Source of the DNA: Haloimpatiens sp042688525
GTDB taxonomy: Bacteria; Bacillota; Clostridia; Clostridiales; Clostridiaceae
Assembly (NCBI RefSeq): GCF_042688525.2
Contig: NZ_JBHWAB010000001.1
Coordinates: 1,488,001-1,552,000, forward strand
Length of the DNA: 64,000 nt
Direction: 5' to 3'
Shown here: one piece after another, positions 35,995 through 45,791 of the stretch
Layout of the letters: the number at the start of each line of letters is the position of its first letter
Position numbering within the stretch: position 1 is the stretch's first letter
Made by a program: the position numbers and the translations under genes
Notes under the pieces: generated by a model
The model's input: the letters and a program-made list of their open reading frames with translations, nothing else
Database searches by the model: none
Told to the model about the DNA's origin: nothing

Positions 35995-36073
35995 GTGAAC
36001 CTCATTCTATGAATATTGATTCGCCAACGTTATTCTTGGAATGATGGGGATAAAAATTTCGGAGGTGCGTAAA
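35995..36073 (+). promoter_or_regulatory. Structured rpsO leader
   Basis: CCTCATTC (36000-36007) and GAATA (36011-36015) pair back with TATTC (36031-36035) and GAATGATGGG (36039-36048), making a long interrupted hairpin immediately before the ribosome site. S15 represses its own mRNA in several bacteria through diverse leaders. Autoregulation here is inferred from position and fold. Confidence 0.55.
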
Positions 36074-36337
36074 ATGGATAAAGCAAGAAAAGCTGAACTA
36101 ATTAAAAAATTTGGAAAACATGAAGGGGATACAGGATGCCCAGAAGTACAAATAGCTTTATTAACAGAAAGAATTAATCATCTAAATGAACACTTAAAAG
36201 TTCATAAAAAAGATCACCACTCAAGAAGAGGTCTTTTAATGATGGTTGGTCAAAGAAGAGGTCTTTTAAACTACTTAAAAGATAGAGAAATAGAAAGATA
36301 TCGTGCTATAATTGCTGAATTAGGATTAAGAAAATAA
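36074..36337 (+). CDS. rpsO: 30S ribosomal protein S15
   Basis: This 87-residue uS15 protein shows IKKFGKHEGDTGCPEVQIALLTERINHL and HHSRRGLLMMVGQRRGLLNYL, both diagnostic. It binds the central domain of 16S rRNA early in assembly. CGGAGGTG fixes ATG 36074; the frame is open upstream to 36041, but that part belongs to the leader. It precedes pnp, as usual. Confidence 0.98.
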   Translation: MDKARKAELIKKFGKHEGDTGCPEVQIALLTERINHLNEHLKVHKKDHHSRRGLLMMVGQRRGLLNYLKDREIERYRAIIAELGLRK

Positions 36338-36339
36338 AT

Positions 36340-36363
36340 TAGAGCGGTTTATCCGCTCTATTT
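36340..36363 (+). terminator. rpsO terminator
   Basis: AGAGCGG (36341-36347) and CCGCTCT (36353-36359) form a seven-bp stem, then ATTTAT. Confidence 0.75.
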
Positions 36364-36432
36364 ATATAGTTAAAATAAAATTAATTAAATTTGACAATAA
36401 TAGTAGTAAATACTGAAAGGAGGTTTATGAAT

Positions 36433-38538
36433 ATGAATAATGTATTTCAAACTACGGTTGCAGGTAGACCTTTAGTTGTAGAATACGGAAAAGTAGGAAT
36501 GCTTTCTAATGCAGCTGTATTAGTAAGATATGGAGACACAGCTATATTAGTAAATGCAAATGCATCAGGTAAACCAAGAGAAGGAATAGATTTTTTACCA
36601 TTTAGTGTTGAATACCAAGAAAGGTTATATGCAGTTGGTAAAATACCAGGAGGATTTATAAAACGAGAGGGAAAACCATCAGAAAAGGCTATTTTAACTG
36701 CAAGAGCAATTGATAGACCACTTAGACCATTATTTCCTAAAGGATATAGAAATGATGTACAGATAGTTTGTACTGTTCTTTCAGTTGAACAAGATAATGT
36801 TCCTGAAATATTAGCACCAAATGCAACATCAATAGCTTTATGTTTATCAAGTATTCCATTTGATAATCCTGTAGGAACTGTATCAGTAGGTATGGTTGAT
36901 GGTGAATTTGTTATAAATCCAACATTAGAACAAAGAGGAAAAAGTTTATTAAACTTAACAGTGTCAGCAACTAGTGATAGAGTTATGATGATAGAAGCAG
37001 GTGGAGATGAAATACCTGAAGATGTTATGTATGATGCTATAATGTTCGGATTTGAAGAATGTAAAAAAATAGTAGAATTTCAAAAAGAGCTAATGAGTAA
37101 GATAGGTAAAAAGAAAGAAGAACCTAAATGCTTTAAAGCAGATGAAACTGTTGAAAAAGAGTTAAGAGAGTTTGCATCTGACATGGTAAAAGAGGCTATG
37201 TATATAACAGATAAGGATGAAAGAAATGTAGCTCTTGATGGTATAAAAACAAAGATAAGTGAACAATTTGATGAAAAATATCCAGATAATCAAATGGATA
37301 TAAATGATGTATTTTACAGAATGCAAAAAGAAATAGTCAGAAGTATGTTATTAAATGAACATAGAAGACCAGATGGTAGAAAATTTGAAGAAATAAGACC
37401 TTTAGCTTGTGAAGTAGGATTACTTCCAAGAACTCATGGTACAGGATTATTTACAAGAGGATTAACACAAGTCTTAACAGTAGCTACATTAGGACCTTTA
37501 GGTGATGTGCAAATAATAGATGGATTAGGAGCAGAAGAATCCAAAAGATATATGCATCATTATAATTTTCCATCATACAGTGTAGGTGAGGTTGGACCTT
37601 TAAGAGGACCAGGAAGAAGAGAAATAGGACACGGTGCTTTAGCGGAAAAAGCATTAGAACCACTAATTCCTTCAGAAGAGGAGTTCCCTTATACAATTAG
37701 ATTAGTATCTGAGGTTTTAAGTTCAAATGGATCAACTTCTCAAGCAAGTGTTTGTGGAAGTACTTTAGCTCTTTTAGATGCAGGAGTTCCAATAAAAAGA
37801 CCAGCAGCAGGAATTGCAATGGGTCTTATCACAAATGAAGATTTAACTCATGAGGAAATTTTAACAGATATTCAAGGGTTAGAAGATTTCTTTGGAGATA
37901 TGGACTTTAAGGTTGCCGGTACTGAAAAAGGAATAACTGCAATACAAGTTGATACTAAAATAAAAGGTCTTTCAAATGAATGTATAAAGAATGCTATACA
38001 AGGTGCAAGAAAAGCAAGATTAACAATACTAGGCAAAATAAACGAGTGTATACCAGAACATAGAGATGAATTATCAGAGTATGCACCAAGAGCTTATACT
38101 ATGAATATTTCTCCAGATAAGATACGTGATGTTATTGGTAGAGGTGGAGAAAATATAAACAAGATAATTGCTGAAACAGGAGTTAAAATAGATATTAAAG
38201 AAGACGGAACTATATTTATTTTATCAGATGACAAGTTAAATGCTGATAATGCAATTAAAATGATAGAGACAGTTACTAAAGAAGTTACTGTAGGAGAAAT
38301 ATATTTAGGAAAAGTTACTAAAACAACTAATTTTGGAGCATTTGTAGAAATACTTCCAGGTAAAGAAGGATTAGTGCATATATCTAAACTAGATTTTAAA
38401 CGTGTTAATAAAGTTGAAGATATAGTTTCAGTTGGGGATGAGATATTAGTAAAAGTTACTGAAATTGATAGTCAAGGTAGAGTAAATCTATCAAGAAAAG
38501 ACGCTATCAAAGAATCTAACAGTGATGAGGAAAAATAG
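36433..38538 (+). CDS. pnp: Polyribonucleotide nucleotidyltransferase (PNPase)
   Basis: PNPase is the phosphorolytic 3'-5' exoribonuclease of the degradosome. The 701-residue protein has two RNase PH domains (first with GIDFLPFSVEYQERLYAVG; second with RPDGRKFEEIRPL and SYSVGEVGPLRGPGRREIGH), an alpha-helical linker, a KH domain (IRDVIGRGGENINKI) and an S1 domain (EIYLGKVTKTTNFGAFVEI). I chose ATG 36433, eight bases after AAAGGAGGT; the frame is open upstream to 36391 and has another ATG at 36427. A terminator follows. Confidence 0.98.
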   Translation: MNNVFQTTVAGRPLVVEYGKVGMLSNAAVLVRYGDTAILVNANASGKPREGIDFLPFSVEYQERLYAVGKIPGGFIKREGKPSEKAILTARAIDRPLRPLFPKGYRNDVQIVCTVLSVEQDNVPEILAPNATSIALCLSSIPFDNPVGTVSVGMVDGEFVINPTLEQRGKSLLNLTVSATSDRVMMIEAGGDEIPEDVMYDAIMFGFEECKKIVEFQKELMSKIGKKKEEPKCFKADETVEKELREFASDMVKEAMYITDKDERNVALDGIKTKISEQFDEKYPDNQMDINDVFYRMQKEIVRSMLLNEHRRPDGRKFEEIRPLACEVGLLPRTHGTGLFTRGLTQVLTVATLGPLGDVQIIDGLGAEESKRYMHHYNFPSYSVGEVGPLRGPGRREIGHGALAEKALEPLIPSEEEFPYTIRLVSEVLSSNGSTSQASVCGSTLALLDAGVPIKRPAAGIAMGLITNEDLTHEEILTDIQGLEDFFGDMDFKVAGTEKGITAIQVDTKIKGLSNECIKNAIQGARKARLTILGKINECIPEHRDELSEYAPRAYTMNISPDKIRDVIGRGGENINKIIAETGVKIDIKEDGTIFILSDDKLNADNAIKMIETVTKEVTVGEIYLGKVTKTTNFGAFVEILPGKEGLVHISKLDFKRVNKVEDIVSVGDEILVKVTEIDSQGRVNLSRKDAIKESNSDEEK

Positions 38539-38566
38539 AAGGGCATTAAGTGCCTTTTTATTTTTT
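38539..38566 (+). terminator. pnp terminator
   Basis: AAGGGCA (38539-38545) pairs with TGCCTTTT after a TTAAG loop; two T runs follow. Confidence 0.75.
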
Positions 38567-38599
38567 GAATAATTTTATACGTAAAAGAGGGATAAATGT

Positions 38600-39862
38600 A
38601 TGTATAACTTATTTAAACTTGATAATGGATTGAGAGTAGCTGTAGAAAGTATTGATTATGTAAATTCTGTTAGCGTGGGTCTTCTAGTTGAAAATGGTTC
38701 AAGAAATGAATGTGAGGAAAATAACGGCATATCTCATTTTATAGAACATATGTTTTTCAAAGGAACAACAAGTAGAAAAGCTAAAGATATAGTAGAATCT
38801 ATTGAAAATGTGGGAGGACAAATAAATGCTTTTACAGGAAAAGAATTAACTTGTTTTTACACAAAGACATTAAATACACATTTAGAATTGTGTTTAGACA
38901 TATTATCAGATATGTTATTTAATAGTGAATTCATGGATGAAGATATTGAAAAAGAAAAAGGGGTAATAATCGAAGAAATAAACATGGCTGAAGATTCACC
39001 TGAAGATGTTTTAATAGATTTACATAGTAGAGCTATATGGGGAAATGATTCAGTATCATACCCTATACTTGGCACAAGTGAAACAGTGAGAAGTTTCACA
39101 AGAAAACAATTAAAAGATTATATAAAATCTTATTACATACCAGAAAATTCTGTTATATCTATTTGTGGTAATTTTAATATAAATGAAATTAAAAATATTA
39201 TAGAAAAATATTTTGGAAGTTGGAAGAGTGATATTGATACCAAAAAGATTACAAGTTACTCAAATCCTAAACTTTTGAGTAATCATTTATTCAAGAGTAA
39301 AAAGATAGAGCAGATGCATATCAATTTAGGTATACCTGGAATAGAATTAGGGAACAGTGATGTTTATTCACTTCTTATTTTAAATAATATATTAGGTGGA
39401 GGAGCCTCTTCACTATTATTTCAAAAATTAAGAGAAGAAATGGGACTTTGTTATTCAATTTATTCAAGTGTATCTTCTTTAAAAAATACAGGTATAGTTA
39501 CTGTCTATACTGGATTAAACCCTAATAATACTGAAAAAGCTGTATATACAATAAAAAAGGAAATAGATAATTTTGTAAAAAAAGGTGTAGATGATACAAA
39601 GTTATATAATGCTAAAGAACAGTTAAAAGGTAATTATATATTAGGATTAGAAAGTACCAGTAGTAAAATGTTTGCTAATGGTAAATCTTCATTGTTTTTA
39701 AATAAAATAAAAAAACCACAAGAAATATTAAAGCAAATAGATAAAATAAATAGAAAAAAATTAAATGATATAATGGAAAATACATTTTCTAAAGGAGTAA
39801 TAAATTCAGCTTTTGTAGGACAATATTCTAAAATAGAAAGTTTGATAAAAAAAATGGAATAA
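38600..39862 (+). CDS. M16 family zinc metallopeptidase (YmxG/MlpA-like)
   Basis: The 420-residue protein has the inverted zinc motif HFIEH (residues 46-50) and the distal glutamate in EEINMAEDSPEDV (about 125), so the active half is present. The C-terminal half contains the inactive M16 repeat with LGGGASSLLFQKLREEMGLCYSIYS. Such genes follow pnp in most Firmicutes (ymxG/mlpA in Bacillus). Substrates are not known. Confidence 0.93.
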   Translation: MYNLFKLDNGLRVAVESIDYVNSVSVGLLVENGSRNECEENNGISHFIEHMFFKGTTSRKAKDIVESIENVGGQINAFTGKELTCFYTKTLNTHLELCLDILSDMLFNSEFMDEDIEKEKGVIIEEINMAEDSPEDVLIDLHSRAIWGNDSVSYPILGTSETVRSFTRKQLKDYIKSYYIPENSVISICGNFNINEIKNIIEKYFGSWKSDIDTKKITSYSNPKLLSNHLFKSKKIEQMHINLGIPGIELGNSDVYSLLILNNILGGGASSLLFQKLREEMGLCYSIYSSVSSLKNTGIVTVYTGLNPNNTEKAVYTIKKEIDNFVKKGVDDTKLYNAKEQLKGNYILGLESTSSKMFANGKSSLFLNKIKKPQEILKQIDKINRKKLNDIMENTFSKGVINSAFVGQYSKIESLIKKME

Positions 39863-39916
39863 TCTTTTAATATACTTCATAAGATTTTTGTGAGGTATAT
39901 TAAAGGAGGAATAAAG

Positions 39917-40192
39917 ATGGACGATAAGATTAAATTATATAGTGATATGGAAAGATTTGAAATAATAAATATAAATGATGGTGACAAACATGGATGTTTA
40001 TGTGATAATGACATTGTTGTAGATGAATATGGTGAATTACAACTTCTTATATTAAATGAGTCTAAAAGTAGATTTTCTATATTTAGTAATAGTACATTTA
40101 GTGAAGTACCTTGGGATTTTGTAAAAAAAATAGGCTCAAGAACTATAATAATTGATGTTGATGAAAATACTATCAAAAAAACTCATATATAA
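39917..40192 (+). CDS. ymxH: YlmC/YmxH family PRC-barrel sporulation protein
   Basis: This 91-residue protein is a small PRC-barrel protein (SDMERFEIININDGDKHGCL, then DIVVDEYGELQLLIL and EVPWDFVKKIGSRTIIID), matching the YlmC/YmxH family. These families are linked to sporulation in Bacillus and Clostridium, without a defined biochemical role. I chose ATG 39917, seven bases after AAAGGAGG. It sits between the M16 peptidase and aspartate kinase, as in Bacillus. Confidence 0.88.
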   Translation: MDDKIKLYSDMERFEIININDGDKHGCLCDNDIVVDEYGELQLLILNESKSRFSIFSNSTFSEVPWDFVKKIGSRTIIIDVDENTIKKTHI

Positions 40193-40205
40193 TGGAGGAT
40201 GAAAA

Positions 40206-41387
40206 ATGGAAATCGTAATACAAAAATTTGGAGGAACTTCTGTATCAACACATGAAAAGCGATTATTAGTTATAGATAAGATAATAAAAGCAAGAAAAAA
40301 AGGATATATGCCTGTAATTGTAGTATCTGCAATGGGACGAAAAAATGAACCATATGCTACAGATACACTACTTTCGTTGATTGATAATAACTTTAAAATG
40401 GAAAACCCATTAGCTTCCGATTTATTAATGAGTTGTGGAGAAACTATAAGTACGGTTGTAATGAGTTACGAATTAAGTAAGAAGAATATTTTTTCTGTTC
40501 CTTTAACAGGTGGTCAAGCAGGTATAATAACTGACGAAAATTTTAATGATGCAGAATTAATAAGAACACAAACTGATAATATATTTAAAATATTAAATGA
40601 TGGTAAAATACCTATTGTTGCTGGATTTCAAGGAATAAGTGAAAAAGGATTTATTACAACATTAGGAAGAGGAGCAAGTGATTATACTGCTGCACTTTTA
40701 GGAGTAGCATTAAATGCAGAAAAAATTGAAATATATACTGATGTAGACGGAATTATGACAGCAGATCCTAGAATTGTTTCAGAAGCGTCATTGATAAAAG
40801 AAATAAGTTATAATGAAGTATTTCAACTTGCAGGGCAAGGTGCTAAAGTAATTCATCCACGTGCAGTAGAAGTTGCTATGAAGGGAAATGTACCTTTAAT
40901 AATAAAAAATACTTTAAATGATAGTGAGGGTACAGTAATAAATAATGTTGGAGATACTAATGTAATTACTGGTATTACTTTTATGGATAATAGAGTTCAA
41001 GTAAAAGTTGAATTCAATAATACAAGAGAGTATGATGATATTTTTAATACATTAGCAGATAATTCAATAAGCTTAGATTTGATAAATCTTTTTCCAAATC
41101 AAACTATATTTACTATAGATGCCAATGATGAAAAAAAATTACAGGTAATAATGGAAAAATTAGATTTACAGTGTACTTGCATTGAAAATTGTACAAAAAT
41201 AGCTATAATAGGTTCAAGGATGAGAGGAATACCTGGAGTAATGGCTAAGATTTTAAGAGCATTAACTAAAGAAGGAATAGAAGTGCTTCAAACAGCAGAT
41301 TCACATATGACAATTTGGTGTTTAGTTGAATCTAAAAATGCTAAAAATGCTATAAATGCATTGCATAAAGAATTTCATTTGGGGTAA
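40206..41387 (+). CDS. dapG: Aspartate kinase (DapG type)
   Basis: Aspartokinase phosphorylates aspartate as the first step to lysine, diaminopimelate, threonine and methionine. The 393-residue protein starts IVIQKFGGTSVS and has VVSAMGRKNEPYATDTLLSLI, GRGASDYTAALLGVAL, YTDVDGIMTADPRIV, and two C-terminal ACT domains (from about 265). The ATDTLLSL segment and the neighbours match the diaminopimelate-sensitive isoform DapG of Bacillus; feedback specificity is inferred. Diaminopimelate feeds peptidoglycan and spore dipicolinate. Confidence 0.94.
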   Translation: MEIVIQKFGGTSVSTHEKRLLVIDKIIKARKKGYMPVIVVSAMGRKNEPYATDTLLSLIDNNFKMENPLASDLLMSCGETISTVVMSYELSKKNIFSVPLTGGQAGIITDENFNDAELIRTQTDNIFKILNDGKIPIVAGFQGISEKGFITTLGRGASDYTAALLGVALNAEKIEIYTDVDGIMTADPRIVSEASLIKEISYNEVFQLAGQGAKVIHPRAVEVAMKGNVPLIIKNTLNDSEGTVINNVGDTNVITGITFMDNRVQVKVEFNNTREYDDIFNTLADNSISLDLINLFPNQTIFTIDANDEKKLQVIMEKLDLQCTCIENCTKIAIIGSRMRGIPGVMAKILRALTKEGIEVLQTADSHMTIWCLVESKNAKNAINALHKEFHLG

Positions 41388-41411
41388 AATGTATATCAAA
41401 TCCAACTTCTG

Positions 41412-41428
41412 AACACAATAATTGTGTT
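41412..41428. promoter_or_regulatory. 17-bp palindrome before tepA
   Basis: AACACAAT (41412-41419), one central A, and ATTGTGTT (41421-41428) form a perfect palindrome directly before the AGGAGG of tepA. Its centre is too tight for an ideal RNA loop, so a protein-binding site is possible. Confidence 0.35.
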
Positions 41429-41441
41429 AGGAGGAATGGAT

Positions 41442-42122
41442 ATGCCACAAAATGTAAATAAAGAAGTAAATGCAAGAGAGAATATAAAGGAGTTAGGTGT
41501 TCCTAATATTCCAAATACAAATGATTTTATAAAAGTTTTACCAATAATTGGGCAAATTGAAGGCCATGGGGTTTTGCCACCTCAAACTAAAACTACTAAG
41601 TATGAACACGTTATACCTATGTTAATAGATATGGAAAGAAATGAACAAATTAAAGGAATCTTAATAATACTAAATACAGTTGGTGGCGATGTTGAGGCAG
41701 GTCTTGCTATTTCAGAAATGATTAGGAGCCTTTCTAAGCCAACAGTTTCTTTAGTTATAGGTGGAGGACATTCAATAGGAGTGCCATTGGCAACTTCTGC
41801 AAAATATTCTTTTATTTCACCTTCAGCAACTATGATTATACATCCTATAAGAATGAATGGTTTAATTATAGGAGTACCTCAAACTTTTGAATATTTTAAT
41901 AAAATGCAAGAAAGAATAGTAGAATTTATAACTAGAACATCAAGCATAAACAAAGAAACTTTAAGAAAACTTATGCTTCAAACAGATGAACTTTTAAATG
42001 ATATGGGTACTATATTAATTGGAAAACAAGCAGTTGAGTATGGATTAATTAATGAAGTTGGAGGAATAAGTGAAGCTTTAAAGAAGCTTAATGAAATGAT
42101 AAAAGAAAACAAAAAACCATAG
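41442..42122 (+). CDS. tepA: ClpP-like serine protease TepA
   Basis: This 226-residue protein belongs to the ClpP/crotonase-fold family. It has IEGHGVLPPQTKTTKYEHVIP, ILNTVGGDVEAGLAISEMI and the active-site serine in GGGHSIGVPLATSAK, then MIIHPIRMNG. In Bacillus TepA was described as translocation-enhancing and as degrading SASPs in germinating spores. It precedes spoIIIE, as in Bacillus. ATG 41442 is six bases after AGGAGG; earlier in-frame starts at 41424 and 41436 overlap that site. Confidence 0.9.
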   Translation: MPQNVNKEVNARENIKELGVPNIPNTNDFIKVLPIIGQIEGHGVLPPQTKTTKYEHVIPMLIDMERNEQIKGILIILNTVGGDVEAGLAISEMIRSLSKPTVSLVIGGGHSIGVPLATSAKYSFISPSATMIIHPIRMNGLIIGVPQTFEYFNKMQERIVEFITRTSSINKETLRKLMLQTDELLNDMGTILIGKQAVEYGLINEVGGISEALKKLNEMIKENKKP

Positions 42123-42140
42123 GTAATCCTATGGTTATAT
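42113..42140 (+). terminator. tepA terminator
   Basis: AACCATAGG and CCTATGGTT form a nine-bp stem around TAAT that overlaps the tepA stop codon, then ATATTTTA. Confidence 0.7.
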
Positions 42141-42207
42141 TTTATAGTAAATTTAAGAGGATATTTTTATTATGTGTAGAAATATTTCATTTGGAGGTGA
42201 AAAAATA

Positions 42208-44412
42208 TTGGGTAGAAGAAAAAGTAAAAAAGTAGTACGTAAAAAGCATAATAATGAAATAAAAGGTATTATATTAATTACAATAGGAATACTTTTTTTA
42301 TTTAGTATTTATGCTTCATCTTCTTCTGGAATAATAGGTGAATTTATAAAAAAGTTTTTTATTACAGCAGTAGGGATAGGTAGTTATTTGGTTCCTATCG
42401 TTATAATTTTTATTGGAGCTATGTATATATATCCAAAAGACAAAATTAAATATAGTAGTAAATTTTTTGCCTGTGTAGCACTTTTAATAAATACATTACT
42501 ATTTATTGAAATGTTAGTTATAAATGAACATTTCGATGGGGTTAGTATAGTTAATGGAATAGATAAAATATATAAATCTACTAGTGTTATTCATGGTGGT
42601 GTAATATCATATTTAATAGATATACCTATTTACAAATTATTTGGTTCAATTGGAAGTTATATAATATTTACTGCAGTATACATTATTTGCTTATTAGTAA
42701 TATTACAGATTTCAATATATGATGTATTTAATAGGTTAAGAGTGAAATATAAATCTAATGTTATTAGTAATACATCAGTAGAAAAAGAAGTTTCTTCAGA
42801 TATACTAGTAGAAAAAAATGATAATAAAAAATTGGAGAAAACTCATTCTAAGAATAATAAAATAAAAATAATTGATTTTTTAAAAACTAATGAGGAAGCA
42901 CCTTCCAAAAAGAATAATAAAGAAATTTCAACTGATGATGAAAGTATAGATAAACAACTTTCAGAGCAGATTATGAAAAGTGCAGATGAAAGTGATATAG
43001 AATATTTTTTTCCATCTATTGACTTATTAAGAGACAATGATTTATCAAAAATGAAAAGAGGAGATAAAAAAGAACTAATAACTAGTGCTAATAAATTAGA
43101 AGAAACTCTCAGTAGTTTTGGAGTTGAAGCAAAAGTACTTCAGGTAACAAAAGGACCTTCTGTAACTAGATATGAGCTGCAGCCCGAAGTTGGGGTTAAG
43201 GTTAGTAAAATTGTAAATTTATCAGATGACATTGCATTAAATTTAGCAGCGTCAGGTGTAAGAATAGAAGCACCTATACCAGGAAAATCAGCAGTAGGCA
43301 TAGAAGTACCTAATAAAGATTTAATGCCAGTTTATTTAAGAGAAGTTGTTGAAAGTGAAGATTTTAAAAATTCTAATAAGAAAATTGGTTTTTGTTTAGG
43401 AAAAGATATAGGAGGGAAATGTGTAGTTTCAGATTTAAGTAAAATGCCTCATTTATTAGTAGCAGGTGCTACAGGGTCAGGTAAAAGTGTTTGTATAAAT
43501 GCTTTAATAATAAGTTTATTATACAAATATTCACCTAAAGATGTAAAATTATTGTTGATAGATCCAAAGGTAGTAGAGTTGAGTGTATATAATGGTATAC
43601 CTCATTTATTAATTCCAGTAGTTACAGATCCTAAAAAAGCTGCTGGAGCATTAAATTGGGCTGTAAATGAAATGACTAGAAGATATAACTTATTTGCAGA
43701 AAATAGTGTTAGAAATATTGAAGGATATAATGAATTATATAATAAAGGTATAGTGGATGAAAAACTTCCAGGAGTAGTTATAATTATTGATGAGTTAGCA
43801 GACCTTATGATGGTATGTCCAGGAGATGTAGAAGACCATATAGGAAGACTTGCACAAATGGCAAGAGCAGCTGGTATGCATTTAGTTATAGCAACCCAAA
43901 GACCTTCAGTTGATGTTATTACAGGAGTTATAAAAGCAAATATTCCTTCTAGAATATCTTTTGCAGTTTCAAGTCAAATAGATTCAAGAACAATATTGGA
44001 TACTTCAGGGGCAGAAAAGTTGTTAGGAAAAGGAGATATGCTATTTTATCCTGTTGGAGAGGGAAAACCTATAAGAATTCAAGGAGCTTTCATATCAGAA
44101 GAAGAAGTAGAAAAAGTAGTTACATTTATAAAAGAACAACAAAGTGAAGTTAATTATAAAGATGAGATAATAGAACAAATAAATACAAACGTAGCTAAAA
44201 AAAATTCAGATGAAGATGAATTATTAGAAGAAGCTATAAATATAGTAGTAAATGAAGGACAAGCTTCAACATCAATGTTGCAGAGAAAATTAAAAATAGG
44301 ATATAATAGAGCTGCTGGAATAATGGAACAATTAGAAGATAGAGGTGTTGTTTCAGGAAGAAATGGAAGTAAACCAAGGCAAGTATTAATAAGTAAAGAA
44401 GAAACACATTAA
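42208..44412 (+). CDS. spoIIIE: DNA translocase FtsK/SpoIIIE
   Basis: This protein pumps chromosomal DNA through the division or sporulation septum. It is about 734 residues. Four or five membrane segments (about 20-180) are followed by a Lys/Glu-rich linker and the motor: Walker A GATGSGKSVCIN (about 422-433), Walker B VVIIIDELADLMM, IATQRPSVDVITGVIKANIP, SSQIDSRTILD. The C-terminal gamma winged helix (STSMLQRKLKIGYNRAAGIM) reads KOPS/SRS-like sequences. I place the start at TTG 42208, after TTTGGAGGTGA; an in-frame ATG at 42172 has no ribosome site. Confidence 0.95.
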   Translation: MGRRKSKKVVRKKHNNEIKGIILITIGILFLFSIYASSSSGIIGEFIKKFFITAVGIGSYLVPIVIIFIGAMYIYPKDKIKYSSKFFACVALLINTLLFIEMLVINEHFDGVSIVNGIDKIYKSTSVIHGGVISYLIDIPIYKLFGSIGSYIIFTAVYIICLLVILQISIYDVFNRLRVKYKSNVISNTSVEKEVSSDILVEKNDNKKLEKTHSKNNKIKIIDFLKTNEEAPSKKNNKEISTDDESIDKQLSEQIMKSADESDIEYFFPSIDLLRDNDLSKMKRGDKKELITSANKLEETLSSFGVEAKVLQVTKGPSVTRYELQPEVGVKVSKIVNLSDDIALNLAASGVRIEAPIPGKSAVGIEVPNKDLMPVYLREVVESEDFKNSNKKIGFCLGKDIGGKCVVSDLSKMPHLLVAGATGSGKSVCINALIISLLYKYSPKDVKLLLIDPKVVELSVYNGIPHLLIPVVTDPKKAAGALNWAVNEMTRRYNLFAENSVRNIEGYNELYNKGIVDEKLPGVVIIIDELADLMMVCPGDVEDHIGRLAQMARAAGMHLVIATQRPSVDVITGVIKANIPSRISFAVSSQIDSRTILDTSGAEKLLGKGDMLFYPVGEGKPIRIQGAFISEEEVEKVVTFIKEQQSEVNYKDEIIEQINTNVAKKNSDEDELLEEAINIVVNEGQASTSMLQRKLKIGYNRAAGIMEQLEDRGVVSGRNGSKPRQVLISKEETH

Positions 44413-44459
44413 ATATTTCTACCAAAATATTTAATAAAAATTGATAAGGAGGAAAAAAT

Positions 44460-45791
44460 GTGCTTAAATATAAAGTGGGACTTATAAGTTTGGGATGCGA
44501 CAAAAACAGAATTGATTCAGAAATTATTTTAGGAAAATTTTCAAAAAAATATGATATAGTAAATGATGCTGCGTTAGCTGATATATTGATAGTTAATACT
44601 TGTGGTTTCATTGAAGATGCAAAACAAGAATCAATAGATACTATTTTGGAAATGGCACAATATAAAAAAAATAATTGTAAGGTATTGATTGCTACAGGGT
44701 GTCTCACACAAAGATATGGAAAAGAATTAATGGAGTTAATACCAGAATTAGATTTAATATTTGGAGTTAATGACTATGAGAAAATACTTTCAACTGTAGA
44801 AAAGTATTTAAATGAAAATCAAAAATTATGTTATTATAATTATAGTGATTCTAATATTAATACAGGTGAGAGAATATTAACAACTGGAAAAAGTACAGCC
44901 TATTTGAGAATAGCAGAAGGGTGTAATAATTATTGTGCTTACTGTATAATACCTAAGATAAGGGGACACTACAGAAGCAGACCAATGGAAGAAGTCATAA
45001 ATGAAGCAAAAGATTTAGTAAAAAAGGGTGTTAAAGAAATTATTTTAGTAGCTCAAGATACTACAAGATATGGTATAGATTTATATGGAAGCAAGAAATT
45101 ACATAAGTTATTAAAGGAGTTATCTAATATAGAATCTATAAAATGGATAAGAATCTTGTATTGCTATCCTGAAGAAATTACTGAGGAGTTGTTAGATGAA
45201 ATTGCCTGTAATGAAAAAGTATGTAAATACTTAGATATTCCACTCCAGCATGTAAGTAATGATGTGCTTAAAAATATGAGACGAAGAAGTAGAAAAGAAG
45301 AAATAGTTAATGTGATTAGTACTATAAGAAATAAAATACCAAATGTATGCTTAAGAACTTCTATTATTGTTGGTTTTCCAGGAGAAAGTGATGATAACTT
45401 CAAAGAATTAAAAGAATTTGTTAAAGACATAGGATTTGATAAATTGGGTGTATTTAAGTATTCTAAAGAAGAAGGAACACCAGCAGCAGAAATGGAAAAT
45501 CAAGTTGAAGAGAGTATTAAGGAAAAAAGACAACAAGAATTAATGATTGAACAACAAAAGGTATCAAAAGAAATAAATAATAAAAAAATAGGTAAAATTT
45601 ACAATGTTTTAGTTGAAGGATATAAAGATGGGTACTGGTATGGGAGAAATTATGAAATGTCTCCAGAAATTGATGGTTCAATATGGTTTAAATGTGATAA
45701 AATATTAAAAGAAGGACAATTTATTAAATTAAAAATAAATAAATCTTTAGAATATGATTTAGTAGGAGTTGTATGTGATGAATCTTGCTAA
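44460..45791 (+). CDS. rimO: Ribosomal protein S12 methylthiotransferase RimO
   Basis: RimO is a radical-SAM enzyme that adds a methylthio group to an Asp of ribosomal protein S12. The 443-residue protein has the UPF0004 domain cysteines (SLGCDKNRIDSE, VNTCGFIEDA, ATGCLTQRYG), the radical-SAM CNNYCAYCIIPKIRG (about residues 157-171) and a C-terminal TRAM domain. The LGCDKNRxDSE motif separates RimO from MiaB. It starts at GTG 44460, seven bases after AAGGAGG, and overlaps pgsA by 14 bases. Confidence 0.96.
   Translation: MLKYKVGLISLGCDKNRIDSEIILGKFSKKYDIVNDAALADILIVNTCGFIEDAKQESIDTILEMAQYKKNNCKVLIATGCLTQRYGKELMELIPELDLIFGVNDYEKILSTVEKYLNENQKLCYYNYSDSNINTGERILTTGKSTAYLRIAEGCNNYCAYCIIPKIRGHYRSRPMEEVINEAKDLVKKGVKEIILVAQDTTRYGIDLYGSKKLHKLLKELSNIESIKWIRILYCYPEEITEELLDEIACNEKVCKYLDIPLQHVSNDVLKNMRRRSRKEEIVNVISTIRNKIPNVCLRTSIIVGFPGESDDNFKELKEFVKDIGFDKLGVFKYSKEEGTPAAEMENQVEESIKEKRQQELMIEQQKVSKEINNKKIGKIYNVLVEGYKDGYWYGRNYEMSPEIDGSIWFKCDKILKEGQFIKLKINKSLEYDLVGVVCDESC

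Noticed and set aside
36391..36420. Promoter for pnp from TTGACA at 36391
   Set aside because: No acceptable -10 element lies 16-18 bases downstream.
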